A stretch of 13,724 nt of DNA from a bacterium (GTDB lineage Bacteria; UBP18; UBA7526): the NCBI GenBank assembly GCA_030616365.1, contig JAUWXM010000026.1, positions 1 to 13,724 of the forward strand, read 5' to 3'. Below the pieces are notes generated by a model, which saw only the letters and a program-made list of their open reading frames with translations, searched no databases and had not been told where the DNA came from. Positions within the stretch are counted from its first letter, which is position 1. The number at the start of each line of letters is the position of its first letter. Shown in pieces: positions 6,263 through 12,491 of this stretch. The position numbers and the translations under genes are program-made.

Positions 6263-6291
6263 AGTTTATCACATTTTTCTGAAGAAATCAA
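6263..6291 (-). promoter_or_regulatory. Possible promoter for kinase-receiver operon
   Basis: On the minus strand TTGATT (6291-6286), a 17-base spacer, then TAAACT (6268-6263). The predicted start is near 6256, giving a leader of about 43 bases with GGGAGA before the ATG. The -35 hexamer lies in one copy of a duplicated 15-mer (see 6278-6313). Confidence 0.45.
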
Positions 6292-6313
6292 GTTTTCGTC
6301 TGAAGAAATCAAG
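6278..6313. repeat. Tandem duplication of TCTGAAGAAATCAAG
   Basis: The 15-mer occurs at 6278-6292 and again at 6299-6313, a period of 21 bases. The second copy covers the uvrA stop codon; the first supplies the possible -35 box of the kinase operon. Confidence 0.85.
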
Positions 6314-9272
6314 CCAGAATTTTCTTTAGGAGTTGTCCAGTGTAGGATCTCTTCTTTTTAGCTATTTCCTCTGGGGTGCCAGAGGCCACAATAAAACCCC
6401 CTTCCTCTCCTCCCTCTGGCCCCAGATCGATGATGTAGTCCGGGGTCTTGATCACATCCGGGTGATGCTCAATGACCAGGACGGTATTTCCCATATCCAC
6501 CAAACGATTGAGGACATCCAATAGTCTCTGGATGTCGGCAAAATGAAGTCCGGTAGTTGGCTCATCTAAGATATAGAAGGTCTTGCCCGTGCTCCTCTTG
6601 GAAAGTTCTGTGGCCAACTTCACCCTCTGGGCCTCTCCACCAGATAGGGTAGTGGCGCTCTGCCCCAACTTTATATATCCTAATCCCACATCGTATAAGG
6701 TCTGTAACTTATGTTTGATCTTTGGGATATTCTTGAAAAACTCCAAGGCTTCTTCCGCAATCATATCCAATACCTCTGCGATGTTCTTCCCCTTATACTT
6801 AATCTCCAGGGTCTCTCTATTGAACCTCTTCCCCTTGCAGACCTCACAGGGGACATAGACATCGGGTAGGAAGTGCATCTCAATCTTTATTATCCCGTCC
6901 CCCTGACAGGCCTCACATCTGCCCCCTTTAACATTGAAACTGAACCTCCCTGGTTTATATCCCCTCATCTTAGACTCTGGGATCTGGGAGAATAGTTCGC
7001 GGATGGAAGTAAAGACCCCGGTATAGGTTGCTGGATTAGAACGCGGGGTCCTTCCAATGGGGTCCTGAGTAATGATGATTACCTTATCGATATTCTCCAA
7101 ACCCTCTATTCTGTCATGCTCTCCCGCCCTTTCCTTTGACTTATAGAACTTATTCGCCAAGGCACGATAGAGGGTTTCATCTATTAGAGTGGATTTCCCG
7201 CTTCCTGAGACTCCAGTAATGCAGACGAAGACCCCTAAGGGGATAGAGACCTTTATATTCTTTAGGTTATGCTCCCTGGCCCCTATAACAGTTAGATACT
7301 TTCCTTTTGTCGGCCTCCTCTTCTTTGGTACCTCAATCTTCAATTCTCCCTTAAGATATTTTCCAGTCAGAGACCTCTTACATCTTATGACCTTTTCCAG
7401 AGGACCGGTAACCACCACCTCTCCCCCATGTCTTCCAGCACCCGGGCCTAAATCTATGATATGGTCTGCAGACCTGATGGTGGCCGCATCATGCTCCACC
7501 ACCAGGACGGTATTCCCCAAGTCCCTTAAAGCCTTCAGGGTATTCAGTAACCTCCGATTATCTCGCTGATGGAGGCCAATGGAAGGCTCATCCAAGATGT
7601 ATAATACGCCTACCAGTCCACTCCCGATCTGGGTGGCAAGCCTGGTCCTCTCCGCCTCACCTCCCGATAGGGTTCCAGACATCCTATCGATGGTGAGGTA
7701 ATCCAATCCCACATTGACTAAGAAGTTCAATCTCTCCCTTATCTCCTTTATCACCTCTTTTCCGATCAAGGCCTCTTTCCTGCTCAATCTCAGATCGCTG
7801 AAGAATTCCAGGGCTTTCTTGATGGAAAGAGCACAGACCTCGGCAATGGACTTCCCTCCCACGGTGACCGCCAGGCTCTCCGGCTTCAGCCTGGCTCCCT
7901 CACAGTCCGGGCAGGAACGGGTTCTCATATACTTATTTCTTATCTCCTCTCTTACATACTCTGAGGACGTCTCTCGGTACCTTCTTTCAAGTTGACTGAT
8001 TATACCCTCAAAGGGACGATAGAACTTATGTGTCATCCCATGCCTCTCTAGGTGGAAGTTGAGGGAATCGTCTCCCGAACCATAGAGCAAGATGTCTTTC
8101 TCTTTTCTTTTTAAGTTTTTCCAGGGGGTATGAAGGTTGAAGTCATAGTGCTCCGCCACAGTTTCTAACTGTTGAGAGTAGTACCTCTGGGCAGCATACT
8201 TCCACTTATGCCTCCTGGTAGTAATGGGCTCACTCCAGGGGATAATAGCCCCTTCGTAGATAGAGATATTCCTATCGGGAACCACTAAATCTGGATCCAC
8301 CTCCATCCTTATTCCCAGCCCGTCGCATCCCGAACAGGCACCATAGGGGGAATTGAAACTAAACATCCTGGGGGATAATTCCCCAAAACTTACCCCACAC
8401 TTTACACAAGCGAAGTGTTCACTGAATAGGAGTTCCTCTTGGACTTTGCCTGCCCCGTGGGAGCGAAGCGACTTTACGGGGGACTTCGGACTTTGGACTT
8501 TGGACTTTGGACTCTGGACTCTGGACTCTGGACCTTGGACCTTGGACTTTGGACTTTGGACTACTACAGTAACGATCCCCTTCCCCAACCTCAGAGCAGT
8601 CTCTACAGAATCAGCGAGCCTGGATCTTATTCCTTTCTTTACTATCAATCTATCTACAATAACCTCGATGTCGTGCTTCTTATACCTATCCAAAGAAGGA
8701 ACCTCTGCTAAATCATAGACCTTGCCATTCACTCGGACCCTCACGTACCCTTCCCTTTGAATATCTTCAAATAATTTTTTATATTCTCCCTTTCTTCCTC
8801 TTACTAAGGGAGCTAAAACTTGAATCCTGGTCTCTTTTGGAAGTTCCAATATTCGGTCGGTGATCTCTTGCGCTGTTTGGGGAGAGATTTCTCTTCCACA
8901 TTTAGGGCAGTGAGGTTTGCCGATCCGGGCAAAGAACAGTCTCAGATAATCGTAGATCTCAGTTATAGTTCCCACTGTGGAGCGAGGATTCGCCCCGGCC
9001 TTTCGCTGCTCAATGGCAATGGCCGGAGAGAGGCCCTCAATGGAATCGACATTTGGCTTCTTCAGCTGCTCTAAGAACTGGCGAGCATAGGCAGAGAGGC
9101 TCTCTACATACCTCCTCTGCCCCTCAGCATAGAGAGTATCGAAAGCCAAGGAACTTTTTCCAGAACCCGAGAGTCCAGTAATAACTACTAACTTATTTCT
9201 GGGGATCTCAAGGTCGATATTCTTTAGGTTATGTTCCTGTGCTCCTTTTATGATAATCGCTTCTCTTTTCAT
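6309..9272 (-). CDS. uvrA: UvrABC excinuclease subunit A, with repeat-coded insert
   Basis: A 987-residue DNA-damage recognition ATPase of nucleotide excision repair that loads UvrB. Two ABC halves are visible. Half one has Walker A GLSGSGKS (33-40), zinc cysteines 289, 292, 313 and 316, signature LSGGEAERTRLA (535-546) and Walker B LYILDEPSIGLH (557-568). Half two has Walker A GVSGSGKS (687-694), zinc cysteines 786, 789, 809 and 812, signature TLSGGEAQRVKLA (875-887) and Walker B YILDEPTTGLH (900-910). The family is about 940-960 residues long; the excess is residues 238-277. That stretch is encoded by a 7-base tandem repeat plus a hairpin element and lies between the UvrB-binding domain and the zinc module, where length varies among homologs. 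All catalytic parts are intact, so the protein is probably active. It starts 46 bases after the kinase-family gene, with a weak GGGAG 12 bases before the ATG. Confidence 0.97.
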   Translation of the reverse strand: MKREAIIIKGAQEHNLKNIDLEIPRNKLVVITGLSGSGKSSLAFDTLYAEGQRRYVESLSAYARQFLEQLKKPNVDSIEGLSPAIAIEQRKAGANPRSTVGTITEIYDYLRLFFARIGKPHCPKCGREISPQTAQEITDRILELPKETRIQVLAPLVRGRKGEYKKLFEDIQREGYVRVRVNGKVYDLAEVPSLDRYKKHDIEVIVDRLIVKKGIRSRLADSVETALRLGKGIVTVVVQSPKSKVQGPESRVQSPKSKVQSPKSPVKSLRSHGAGKVQEELLFSEHFACVKCGVSFGELSPRMFSFNSPYGACSGCDGLGIRMEVDPDLVVPDRNISIYEGAIIPWSEPITTRRHKWKYAAQRYYSQQLETVAEHYDFNLHTPWKNLKRKEKDILLYGSGDDSLNFHLERHGMTHKFYRPFEGIISQLERRYRETSSEYVREEIRNKYMRTRSCPDCEGARLKPESLAVTVGGKSIAEVCALSIKKALEFFSDLRLSRKEALIGKEVIKEIRERLNFLVNVGLDYLTIDRMSGTLSGGEAERTRLATQIGSGLVGVLYILDEPSIGLHQRDNRRLLNTLKALRDLGNTVLVVEHDAATIRSADHIIDLGPGAGRHGGEVVVTGPLEKVIRCKRSLTGKYLKGELKIEVPKKRRPTKGKYLTVIGAREHNLKNIKVSIPLGVFVCITGVSGSGKSTLIDETLYRALANKFYKSKERAGEHDRIEGLENIDKVIIITQDPIGRTPRSNPATYTGVFTSIRELFSQIPESKMRGYKPGRFSFNVKGGRCEACQGDGIIKIEMHFLPDVYVPCEVCKGKRFNRETLEIKYKGKNIAEVLDMIAEEALEFFKNIPKIKHKLQTLYDVGLGYIKLGQSATTLSGGEAQRVKLATELSKRSTGKTFYILDEPTTGLHFADIQRLLDVLNRLVDMGNTVLVIEHHPDVIKTPDYIIDLGPEGGEEGGFIVASGTPEEIAKKKRSYTGQLLKKILA
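8453..8481. repeat. Short CCCCGT...ACGGGG element nested in the uvrA repeat array
   Basis: CCCCGT (8453-8458) and ACGGGG (8476-8481) are inverted ends around GGGAGCGAAGCGACTTT. A lone heptamer-like GGACTTTG (8441-8448) lies on one side and the main heptamer array on the other, which suggests this element entered the array. The end sequence resembles the CCCCGTTAGA ends at 2708 and 9997. The phrase GAGCGAAGCGAC recurs at the ribosome site of the PII-like gene (12417-12428, minus strand). Confidence 0.5.
8481..8563. repeat. Heptanucleotide tandem array (GGACTTT)n inside uvrA
   Basis: Eleven full 7-base units plus a partial one on the plus strand: GGACTTC, GGACTTT x3, GGACTCT x3, GGACCTT x2, GGACTTT x2. 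On the coding strand the unit is AAAGTCC, giving a 7-residue period (VQSPKSK). Because 7 is not a multiple of 3, every frame on a strand reads the same cyclic peptide. No stop codon appears in any of the six frames for the consensus unit, so it can sit in genes without breaking them, provided the total length keeps frame. Confidence 0.95.
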
Positions 9273-9318
9273 TTTATAAAGTTTGCTCCCAAGGAATTAG
9301 ATACCACAGGTATAATCT

Positions 9319-9921
9319 TCATCTTAGTCTCCCAATGCTCTTTATAATCTGCATAATGAGTCCACTGAATAGGGGGATGGTGAGATTATCCTTCCTTCCT
9401 GGTGAGAAGAGCTCCACAATTGAAGCAGCAAGAGCACCGATACAGAGAATACCAAAACTTAGGTTTAGTCTCAAAACTAAGAGAATAATTCCTATTAAGA
9501 GGCAGGCGAGTAAGGACCCCAGTCCTCCTTCCAGGCTCTTTTTCTTTATCTTAATCCTTCCATATCTCTTTCCAATGAGGGAAGCAGCCAGGTCCCCACA
9601 GGCTACGAAACAGAGGCTGGCAATGGCGATCCCCTTCTCAAATAATAAAACGGATAAAAAAGCACCAGAAATATAATAAGGATTTCCAGAGAACCTATCT
9701 CTCTCTTCTTCTTTAATAATCCCTCCTAAATATTTAAGTGTCCACTGGTTAAATTTTAGGTAGCGAAGGCGAAGAAAATCAGCCAAAAAGAAGAAAATAA
9801 AGAAAATCCCAAAGACTATTAAGGAAATTCTCTTATCTGTGAGATAATAGATTGTGGGAAGAAGTAGTCCTCCCAGAAGATGCCATAGATACCTTATCGG
9901 TTTATTCAAAACATTAGCCAT
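9319..9921 (-). CDS. Dolichol/phytol kinase-family membrane protein
   Basis: A 200-residue, strongly hydrophobic protein with about five or six membrane segments. It resembles the SEC59/VTE5/FarK family of CTP-dependent polyprenol or phytol kinases, related to CDP-diacylglycerol synthases. Visible motifs are an N-terminal RYLWHLLGG (10-18), GDLAASLIGKRYGR (109-122), KKSLEGGLG (127-135) and a C-terminal ELFSPGRKDNLTIPL (170-184) with the typical DN. The likely role is phosphorylation of an isoprenoid or other lipid alcohol at the inner membrane; the substrate cannot be told. The frame is open from a TTG at 9960, but that TTG is the -35 box of a good promoter, so the ATG at 9921 is the better start. 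It has no ribosome site; the message should be leaderless. uvrA follows 46 bases downstream and may be co-transcribed. Confidence 0.8.
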   Translation of the reverse strand: MANVLNKPIRYLWHLLGGLLLPTIYYLTDKRISLIVFGIFFIFFFLADFLRLRYLKFNQWTLKYLGGIIKEEERDRFSGNPYYISGAFLSVLLFEKGIAIASLCFVACGDLAASLIGKRYGRIKIKKKSLEGGLGSLLACLLIGIILLVLRLNLSFGILCIGALAASIVELFSPGRKDNLTIPLFSGLIMQIIKSIGRLR

Positions 9922-9931
9922 CGTGGTACTT

Positions 9932-9960
9932 AGTATACTACAATATCTCGAAAAAGACAA
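9932..9960 (-). promoter_or_regulatory. Sigma70-type promoter for kinase-family gene (and uvrA)
   Basis: On the minus strand TTGTCT (9960-9955), a 17-base spacer, then TATACT (9937-9932). The predicted start of transcription is about 9925, 3-4 bases before the ATG at 9921. It decides the start codon: the upstream TTG at 9960 cannot be in the message. Confidence 0.7.
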
Positions 9961-9994
9961 CTTGCCCCGTTGATAATTTCATATCTACAGGGCT
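9961..9994. repeat. Short, diverged CCCCGTT-type element
   Basis: CCCCGTTGATA and TATCTACAGGG are imperfect inverted copies (9 of 11) about 27 bases apart. CTTGCC flanks both sides and occurs a third time at 10120-10125. It looks like a small degraded member of the family at 9997-10119. Confidence 0.4.
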
Positions 9995-9996
9995 TG

Positions 9997-10119
9997 CCCC
10001 GTTAGAGATGTAAGAGAAAGATTATGCCTCATAACTTTGTTATGAGAAGCAAAGAGAAGTTTTGTGTAAATGTTAAAGTTAATTTACGGTCGCCTAAAGG
10101 CGACCTATCTCTAACGGGG
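9997..10119. repeat. MITE-like element with 13-bp perfect inverted ends
   Basis: CCCCGTTAGAGAT (9997-10009) and ATCTCTAACGGGG (10107-10119) are perfect inverted repeats. Inside are two perfect hairpins: CTCATAAC-TTT-GTTATGAG (10028-10046) and GGTCGCC-TAAA-GGCGACC (10088-10105). The right end aligns with the in-frame element of the amidase gene (2734-2772). It carries no coding region of its own. It lies between two divergent promoters, and the CTTGCC that flanks it supplies the -35 box of the barrel gene. Confidence 0.85.
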
Positions 10120-10120
10120 C

Positions 10121-10149
10121 TTGCCATTCTTCATTCTATATGGTATGAT
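10121..10149 (+). promoter_or_regulatory. Sigma70-type promoter for beta-barrel gene
   Basis: TTGCCA (10121-10126), a 17-base spacer, then TATGAT (10144-10149). The predicted start of transcription is near 10156, followed by AAGGGAAGG (10157-10165) as ribosome site for the ATG at 10172. The upstream ATG at 10121 overlaps the -35 box and cannot be the start. Confidence 0.7.
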
Positions 10150-10171
10150 TAATTTTAAGGGAAGGTCAAAT

Positions 10172-11737
10172 ATGAAATGGAAACTATTACTTCTCATTTC
10201 CTTGCTTCTTCTTCCTTCCCCAACCTGGGCTAAGGAAGAAGAGAAGAAAGTTGAATTCATACCCCGGGTAGATATGGCCTTAGAGGCCGGCCGTTATTTC
10301 CATAACTGGCCGGGCTATGCCTGGAGGTTCAAGAGGAGAATCAATATAGATATCTGGAAGTGGGGAAATAAGGTTCTTTTTATGGAATACGAGGACGAGA
10401 ATATCCTGGGAAGCAGGACGGCAGGCGTAGATGACCCACAGAAGATTCGCCATGAGATCGCCTATCTGGGGTTGAGGCAGGAATGGGAGAAGTATAGTCT
10501 AAGTTATTTCTATAGACATGTCTGCCATAATCGTGTAGATAGGACGACCGGGAAGTTTATGCTTTGGGATGTCATTGAGGCCCGGTGGGAAACGAAGGGG
10601 ATGAGACTGGGATATAAGAATGAGGGAATAGATTTTAATTCCGAAAAAGAATTTGAATTCTTGAATAAATTTAATGGCATGGCTGGTTTAGGAGTGGTAA
10701 CTACCCATGAGCACTGCAGATATACTATGGTGGGTGAGGGAGGAGTGAGATACGATATCTTAAGGTATAGAAATGGAGTTCCCTATCTCCAAACAAAGCT
10801 CTATGCTACTAGGGGCCCTGATCTGAATCCTAATCTCACCGTAGAGTCTGGGGTAAGGTTTCACCTGAAGAATTTTGACCTCACTCCCTTTGTAGAATAC
10901 GAGCATCAATACGATGCCGAGAGACAGGAAGGCCCGGTGGGGAATTTCCTCTTCACCGGTCTGCGCCTGGAGACCCATGGTGATGAGTTAGTGCCCACTT
11001 TCAAAAGGAATTCTTCCTTCCTTCCCGAATTACATGTCGGGGGCTACTATGCCAAGATTCTGGGGAGTGACGACTTCGGCTGGGATAGTGATCTGGCCTT
11101 CAACTTAGACCTCTATCGAAGAGAAAGACTTACCACTTTTCTGAATACTGGCCTGGTAATAAATACCACAACTGAGAATCAAAAGCCTCACTTCATCGGT
11201 TATTCCTTAGAGCCGGGACTGGAGATAGATTTTGAGAAAAGAGTTTGGGACTTCTTCTTCCGCAACTGGTCAAGGTATAACGGTGATGTTAATGGCAATG
11301 TCCTTGATGGAATTACCGAAAGGTACAAACTAATAGGAACCAGGTTTCAGAGTCGGGGAATGAAACCGGGGTATAGAAATGAGGGAATAGATTTTGACTC
11401 CGGGAAGGACTTTGAATTCTTGAAGAAGGTTGACTGGAAGGTCTCAGCAGGAGGGTATGTTAACACTGCAAACTATGACTACGATTGGGAGGCAGAGGCC
11501 GGAGCAAGGTGGGATATCCTGAGGCATAAGAGAAAGATCCCCTATCTCTTAGCCAACCTCTCTCTCCTCCAAGGTCCCAATACAGATGGAGATTATACTA
11601 TGGAGGCTGGAGTGAGGTTCTGCGGCAAGAAGGGGAATGCTTCTCTTTTCACGCAGTATCGCTACCGGGAGAATGCTTCTCGCTTCGGTGGCTATGACGC
11701 CAAGCAGACAATAATGGGTGTGGGATTCGAATTTTAA
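10172..11737 (+). CDS. Predicted outer-membrane beta-barrel protein, tandem-duplicated
   Basis: A 521-residue secreted protein. I do not recognise a named family. The first 20 residues are a clear signal peptide (MKWK, a Leu-rich core, then SPTWA before KEEE). The rest is rich in alternating aromatic and polar residues and ends GVGFEF; the terminal Phe is typical of proteins inserted by the Bam machinery. The mature part consists of two copies about 253 residues apart: residues 28-268 and 282-521. Matching pairs are FIPRVD/FLPELH, GMRLGYKNEGIDF/GMKPGYRNEGIDF, KEFEFLNK/KDFEFLKK, YDILRYRNGVPYL/WDILRHKRKIPYL, LTVESGVRF/YTMEAGVRF and FTGLRLE/IMGVGFE. The ATG at 10172 has AAGGGAAGG 6 bases upstream, better than the ATG at 10121. 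It has its own promoter and stands alone. It could be a porin or a surface receptor; no ligand site is visible. Confidence 0.85.
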   Translation: MKWKLLLLISLLLLPSPTWAKEEEKKVEFIPRVDMALEAGRYFHNWPGYAWRFKRRINIDIWKWGNKVLFMEYEDENILGSRTAGVDDPQKIRHEIAYLGLRQEWEKYSLSYFYRHVCHNRVDRTTGKFMLWDVIEARWETKGMRLGYKNEGIDFNSEKEFEFLNKFNGMAGLGVVTTHEHCRYTMVGEGGVRYDILRYRNGVPYLQTKLYATRGPDLNPNLTVESGVRFHLKNFDLTPFVEYEHQYDAERQEGPVGNFLFTGLRLETHGDELVPTFKRNSSFLPELHVGGYYAKILGSDDFGWDSDLAFNLDLYRRERLTTFLNTGLVINTTTENQKPHFIGYSLEPGLEIDFEKRVWDFFFRNWSRYNGDVNGNVLDGITERYKLIGTRFQSRGMKPGYRNEGIDFDSGKDFEFLKKVDWKVSAGGYVNTANYDYDWEAEAGARWDILRHKRKIPYLLANLSLLQGPNTDGDYTMEAGVRFCGKKGNASLFTQYRYRENASRFGGYDAKQTIMGVGFEF

Positions 11738-11808
11738 TCACCACTTGTACTTTATGCCCACTAATTCAAAGTCATCTATCTTTCCGTCACCTCTATCAAT
11801 ATCGTGCT
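11738..11808 (-). pseudogene. Possible 3' remnant of a beta-barrel gene
   Basis: On the minus strand a short open stretch reads KHDIDRGDGKIDDFELVG then IKYKW and a stop (TGA at 11740-11738). It abuts the stop of the barrel gene tail to tail with no gap. An alternating strand ending in Trp is how many outer-membrane proteins end. Upstream, the frame is cut within a few codons by the repeat element at 11811. There is no start codon. It may be the last piece of a gene lost when the repeat arrived; chance is the alternative. Confidence 0.35.
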
Positions 11809-11810
11809 TG

Positions 11811-11978
11811 AGGTATCAGAATTTCAATAAATTTCGATACCGATGATTAGGGGGTCTGTCTTTGCCCAGAATCTGCTTTCCTCCAGGGGGTGACAGGGAA
11901 TTTTTTCGAACTGTTGCAGGAAAAATTCCCGCCAGAGGGGCAAAGCCCCTATGGAAGTATCCCCATGGGGATATCTTG
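11811..11978 (+). repeat. Multi-hairpin dispersed element, copy B (intergenic)
   Basis: Same order of parts as copy A at 2844-3001, on the opposite strand. Hairpin 11812-11841 (GGTATC.../...GATACC where A has GGCATC/GATGCC). The 55-base core 11845-11899 has 53 identities to A. Then comes a 10-bp hairpin GGGAATTTTT/AAAAATTCCC (11896-11905 with 11921-11930), GCCAGAGGGG (11931-11940), GGGGC-AAA-GCCCC (11937-11949) and TATCCCC-AT-GGGGATA (11959-11974). A further hairpin TGCCA-TATC-TGGCA follows at 11979-11992. It has no convincing coding content. It fills most of the 381-base stretch between the barrel gene and the PII-like gene. Confidence 0.85.
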
Positions 11979-12010
11979 TGCCATATCTGGCAGAAGAAAC
12001 TCAAAAAGAA

Positions 12011-12045
12011 AAGGGGCAAGAAATTTATCTTGCCCTTTATTTTAT
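12011..12045 (+). terminator. Rho-independent terminator
   Basis: Stem GGGCAAGA (12014-12021), loop AATTTA, stem TCTTGCCC (12028-12035), extended by A-T and G-T pairs, then TTTATTTTATT. It lies about 275 bases downstream of the barrel gene and probably ends its transcript after passing through repeat copy B. Confidence 0.7.
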
Positions 12046-12058
12046 TCGCAATAAAAAA

Positions 12059-12118
12059 TTTATCCGTGCTAATCCGTGTTGTATGCTCAAACAGTAAGCA
12101 ATAAAAAGAAATCCGTGT
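12059..12118. repeat. AATCCGTG-type repeat fragments
   Basis: TTTATCCGTGCTAATCCGTGTTG (about 12059-12081) and AAATCCGTGTCTAAATC (about 12109-12124) are pieces of the same repeat type as at 3044-3106. The second runs into the stop of the PII-like gene. Confidence 0.45.
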
Positions 12119-12415
12119 CTAAATCATCTCCTCCAAGGGCAGAACAAAGGCCCCGATTCCTTCCTTGGCAATAGATTCTTTTGACTTTAATTCCCTTACC
12201 TTAGCCATAATTTTATCCTTCTTCTCGTCCTCTACGGCGATGGCGAGCATACTATTCACCCCTGGCCAGACATCGGAGTCAAAATGAGGACCTGAAATGG
12301 GACCCTTTCCCAATACCCTATCCCACTTGGTATAGTTCTCCACCCCGATCTCTTGCAAGGCTTCCATCATCTCTTCCTCAATGGCCACATTATAAACGAT
12401 AAAAATCATCTTCAT
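12119..12415 (-). CDS. PII-like regulatory protein next to RND pump
   Basis: A 98-residue soluble protein with the beta-alpha-beta, loop, beta-alpha-beta pattern of PII-like (ferredoxin-fold) trimers: MKMIFIVYNVAIEEEMMEAL at the start, a loop LGKGPISGPHFDSDVWPG (35-52), then MLAIAVEDEKKDKIMAKVRE and a closing GIGAFVLPLEEM. It lacks the uridylylated tyrosine of classical GlnB. The family assignment is from pattern memory, not a search. A group of PII paralogs (PII-NG) is known beside metal RND pumps, and here it follows an RND gene on the same strand 75 bases downstream, so it may sense an effector and act on the pump. Ribosome site AGGAG lies 10 bases before the ATG and sits in a GAGCGAAGCGAC phrase shared with the uvrA insert. 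The C-terminus ends at an AATCCGTG-type repeat. Confidence 0.65.
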   Translation of the reverse strand: MKMIFIVYNVAIEEEMMEALQEIGVENYTKWDRVLGKGPISGPHFDSDVWPGVNSMLAIAVEDEKKDKIMAKVRELKSKESIAKEGIGAFVLPLEEMI

Positions 12416-12450
12416 TGTCGCTTCGCTCCTGTTTATAGGTTTATACGTTC

Positions 12451-12491
12451 ATAAGTTGATAAGTATTTCCCCTATCAACATATCAACTTAT
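12451..12491. repeat. AAGTTGATAAG-type inverted repeat after RND gene
   Basis: ATAAGTTGATA (12451-12461) and TATCAACTTAT (12481-12491) are perfect 11-bp inverted copies with a 19-base loop. A further TTATCTTATCAAC (12490-12502) continues into the RND gene, so the last codons of the pump (KLIR, stop) are read from this repeat. It may also act as a weak terminator or mRNA-stabilising hairpin between pump and PII-like gene. Confidence 0.6.

Noticed and set aside
8442..8561. Intein in UvrA
   Set aside because: Only about 40 residues, low complexity, with no splicing motifs; fully explained by DNA repeats.
8481..8563. CRISPR-like or minisatellite array
   Set aside because: Units are 7 bases with no spacers and lie inside an intact uvrA frame.
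8353..8718. Plus-strand open frames over the heptamer array (LDFGLWTLDSG)
   Set aside because: They are open only because the 7-base repeat has no stop codon in any frame; antisense to uvrA.
9922..9960. TTG at 9960 as start of the kinase-family gene
   Set aside because: TTGTCT at this position is the -35 box of a 17-base-spaced promoter; the family motif region begins after the ATG at 9921.
10121..10171. ATG at 10121 as start of the barrel gene
   Set aside because: It lies inside the promoter, and the ATG at 10172 has a good ribosome site and begins a standard signal peptide.
11811..11992. Known riboswitch or CRISPR leader
   Set aside because: It does not match any riboswitch core I know, and its second copy lies within a coding region; treated as a dispersed element.
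11862..12104. Small plus-strand protein MPRICFPPGGDRE
   Set aside because: It lies within repeat copy B and its terminator, and has no ribosome site. Its likeness to the amidase N-terminus is due to the shared repeat DNA.
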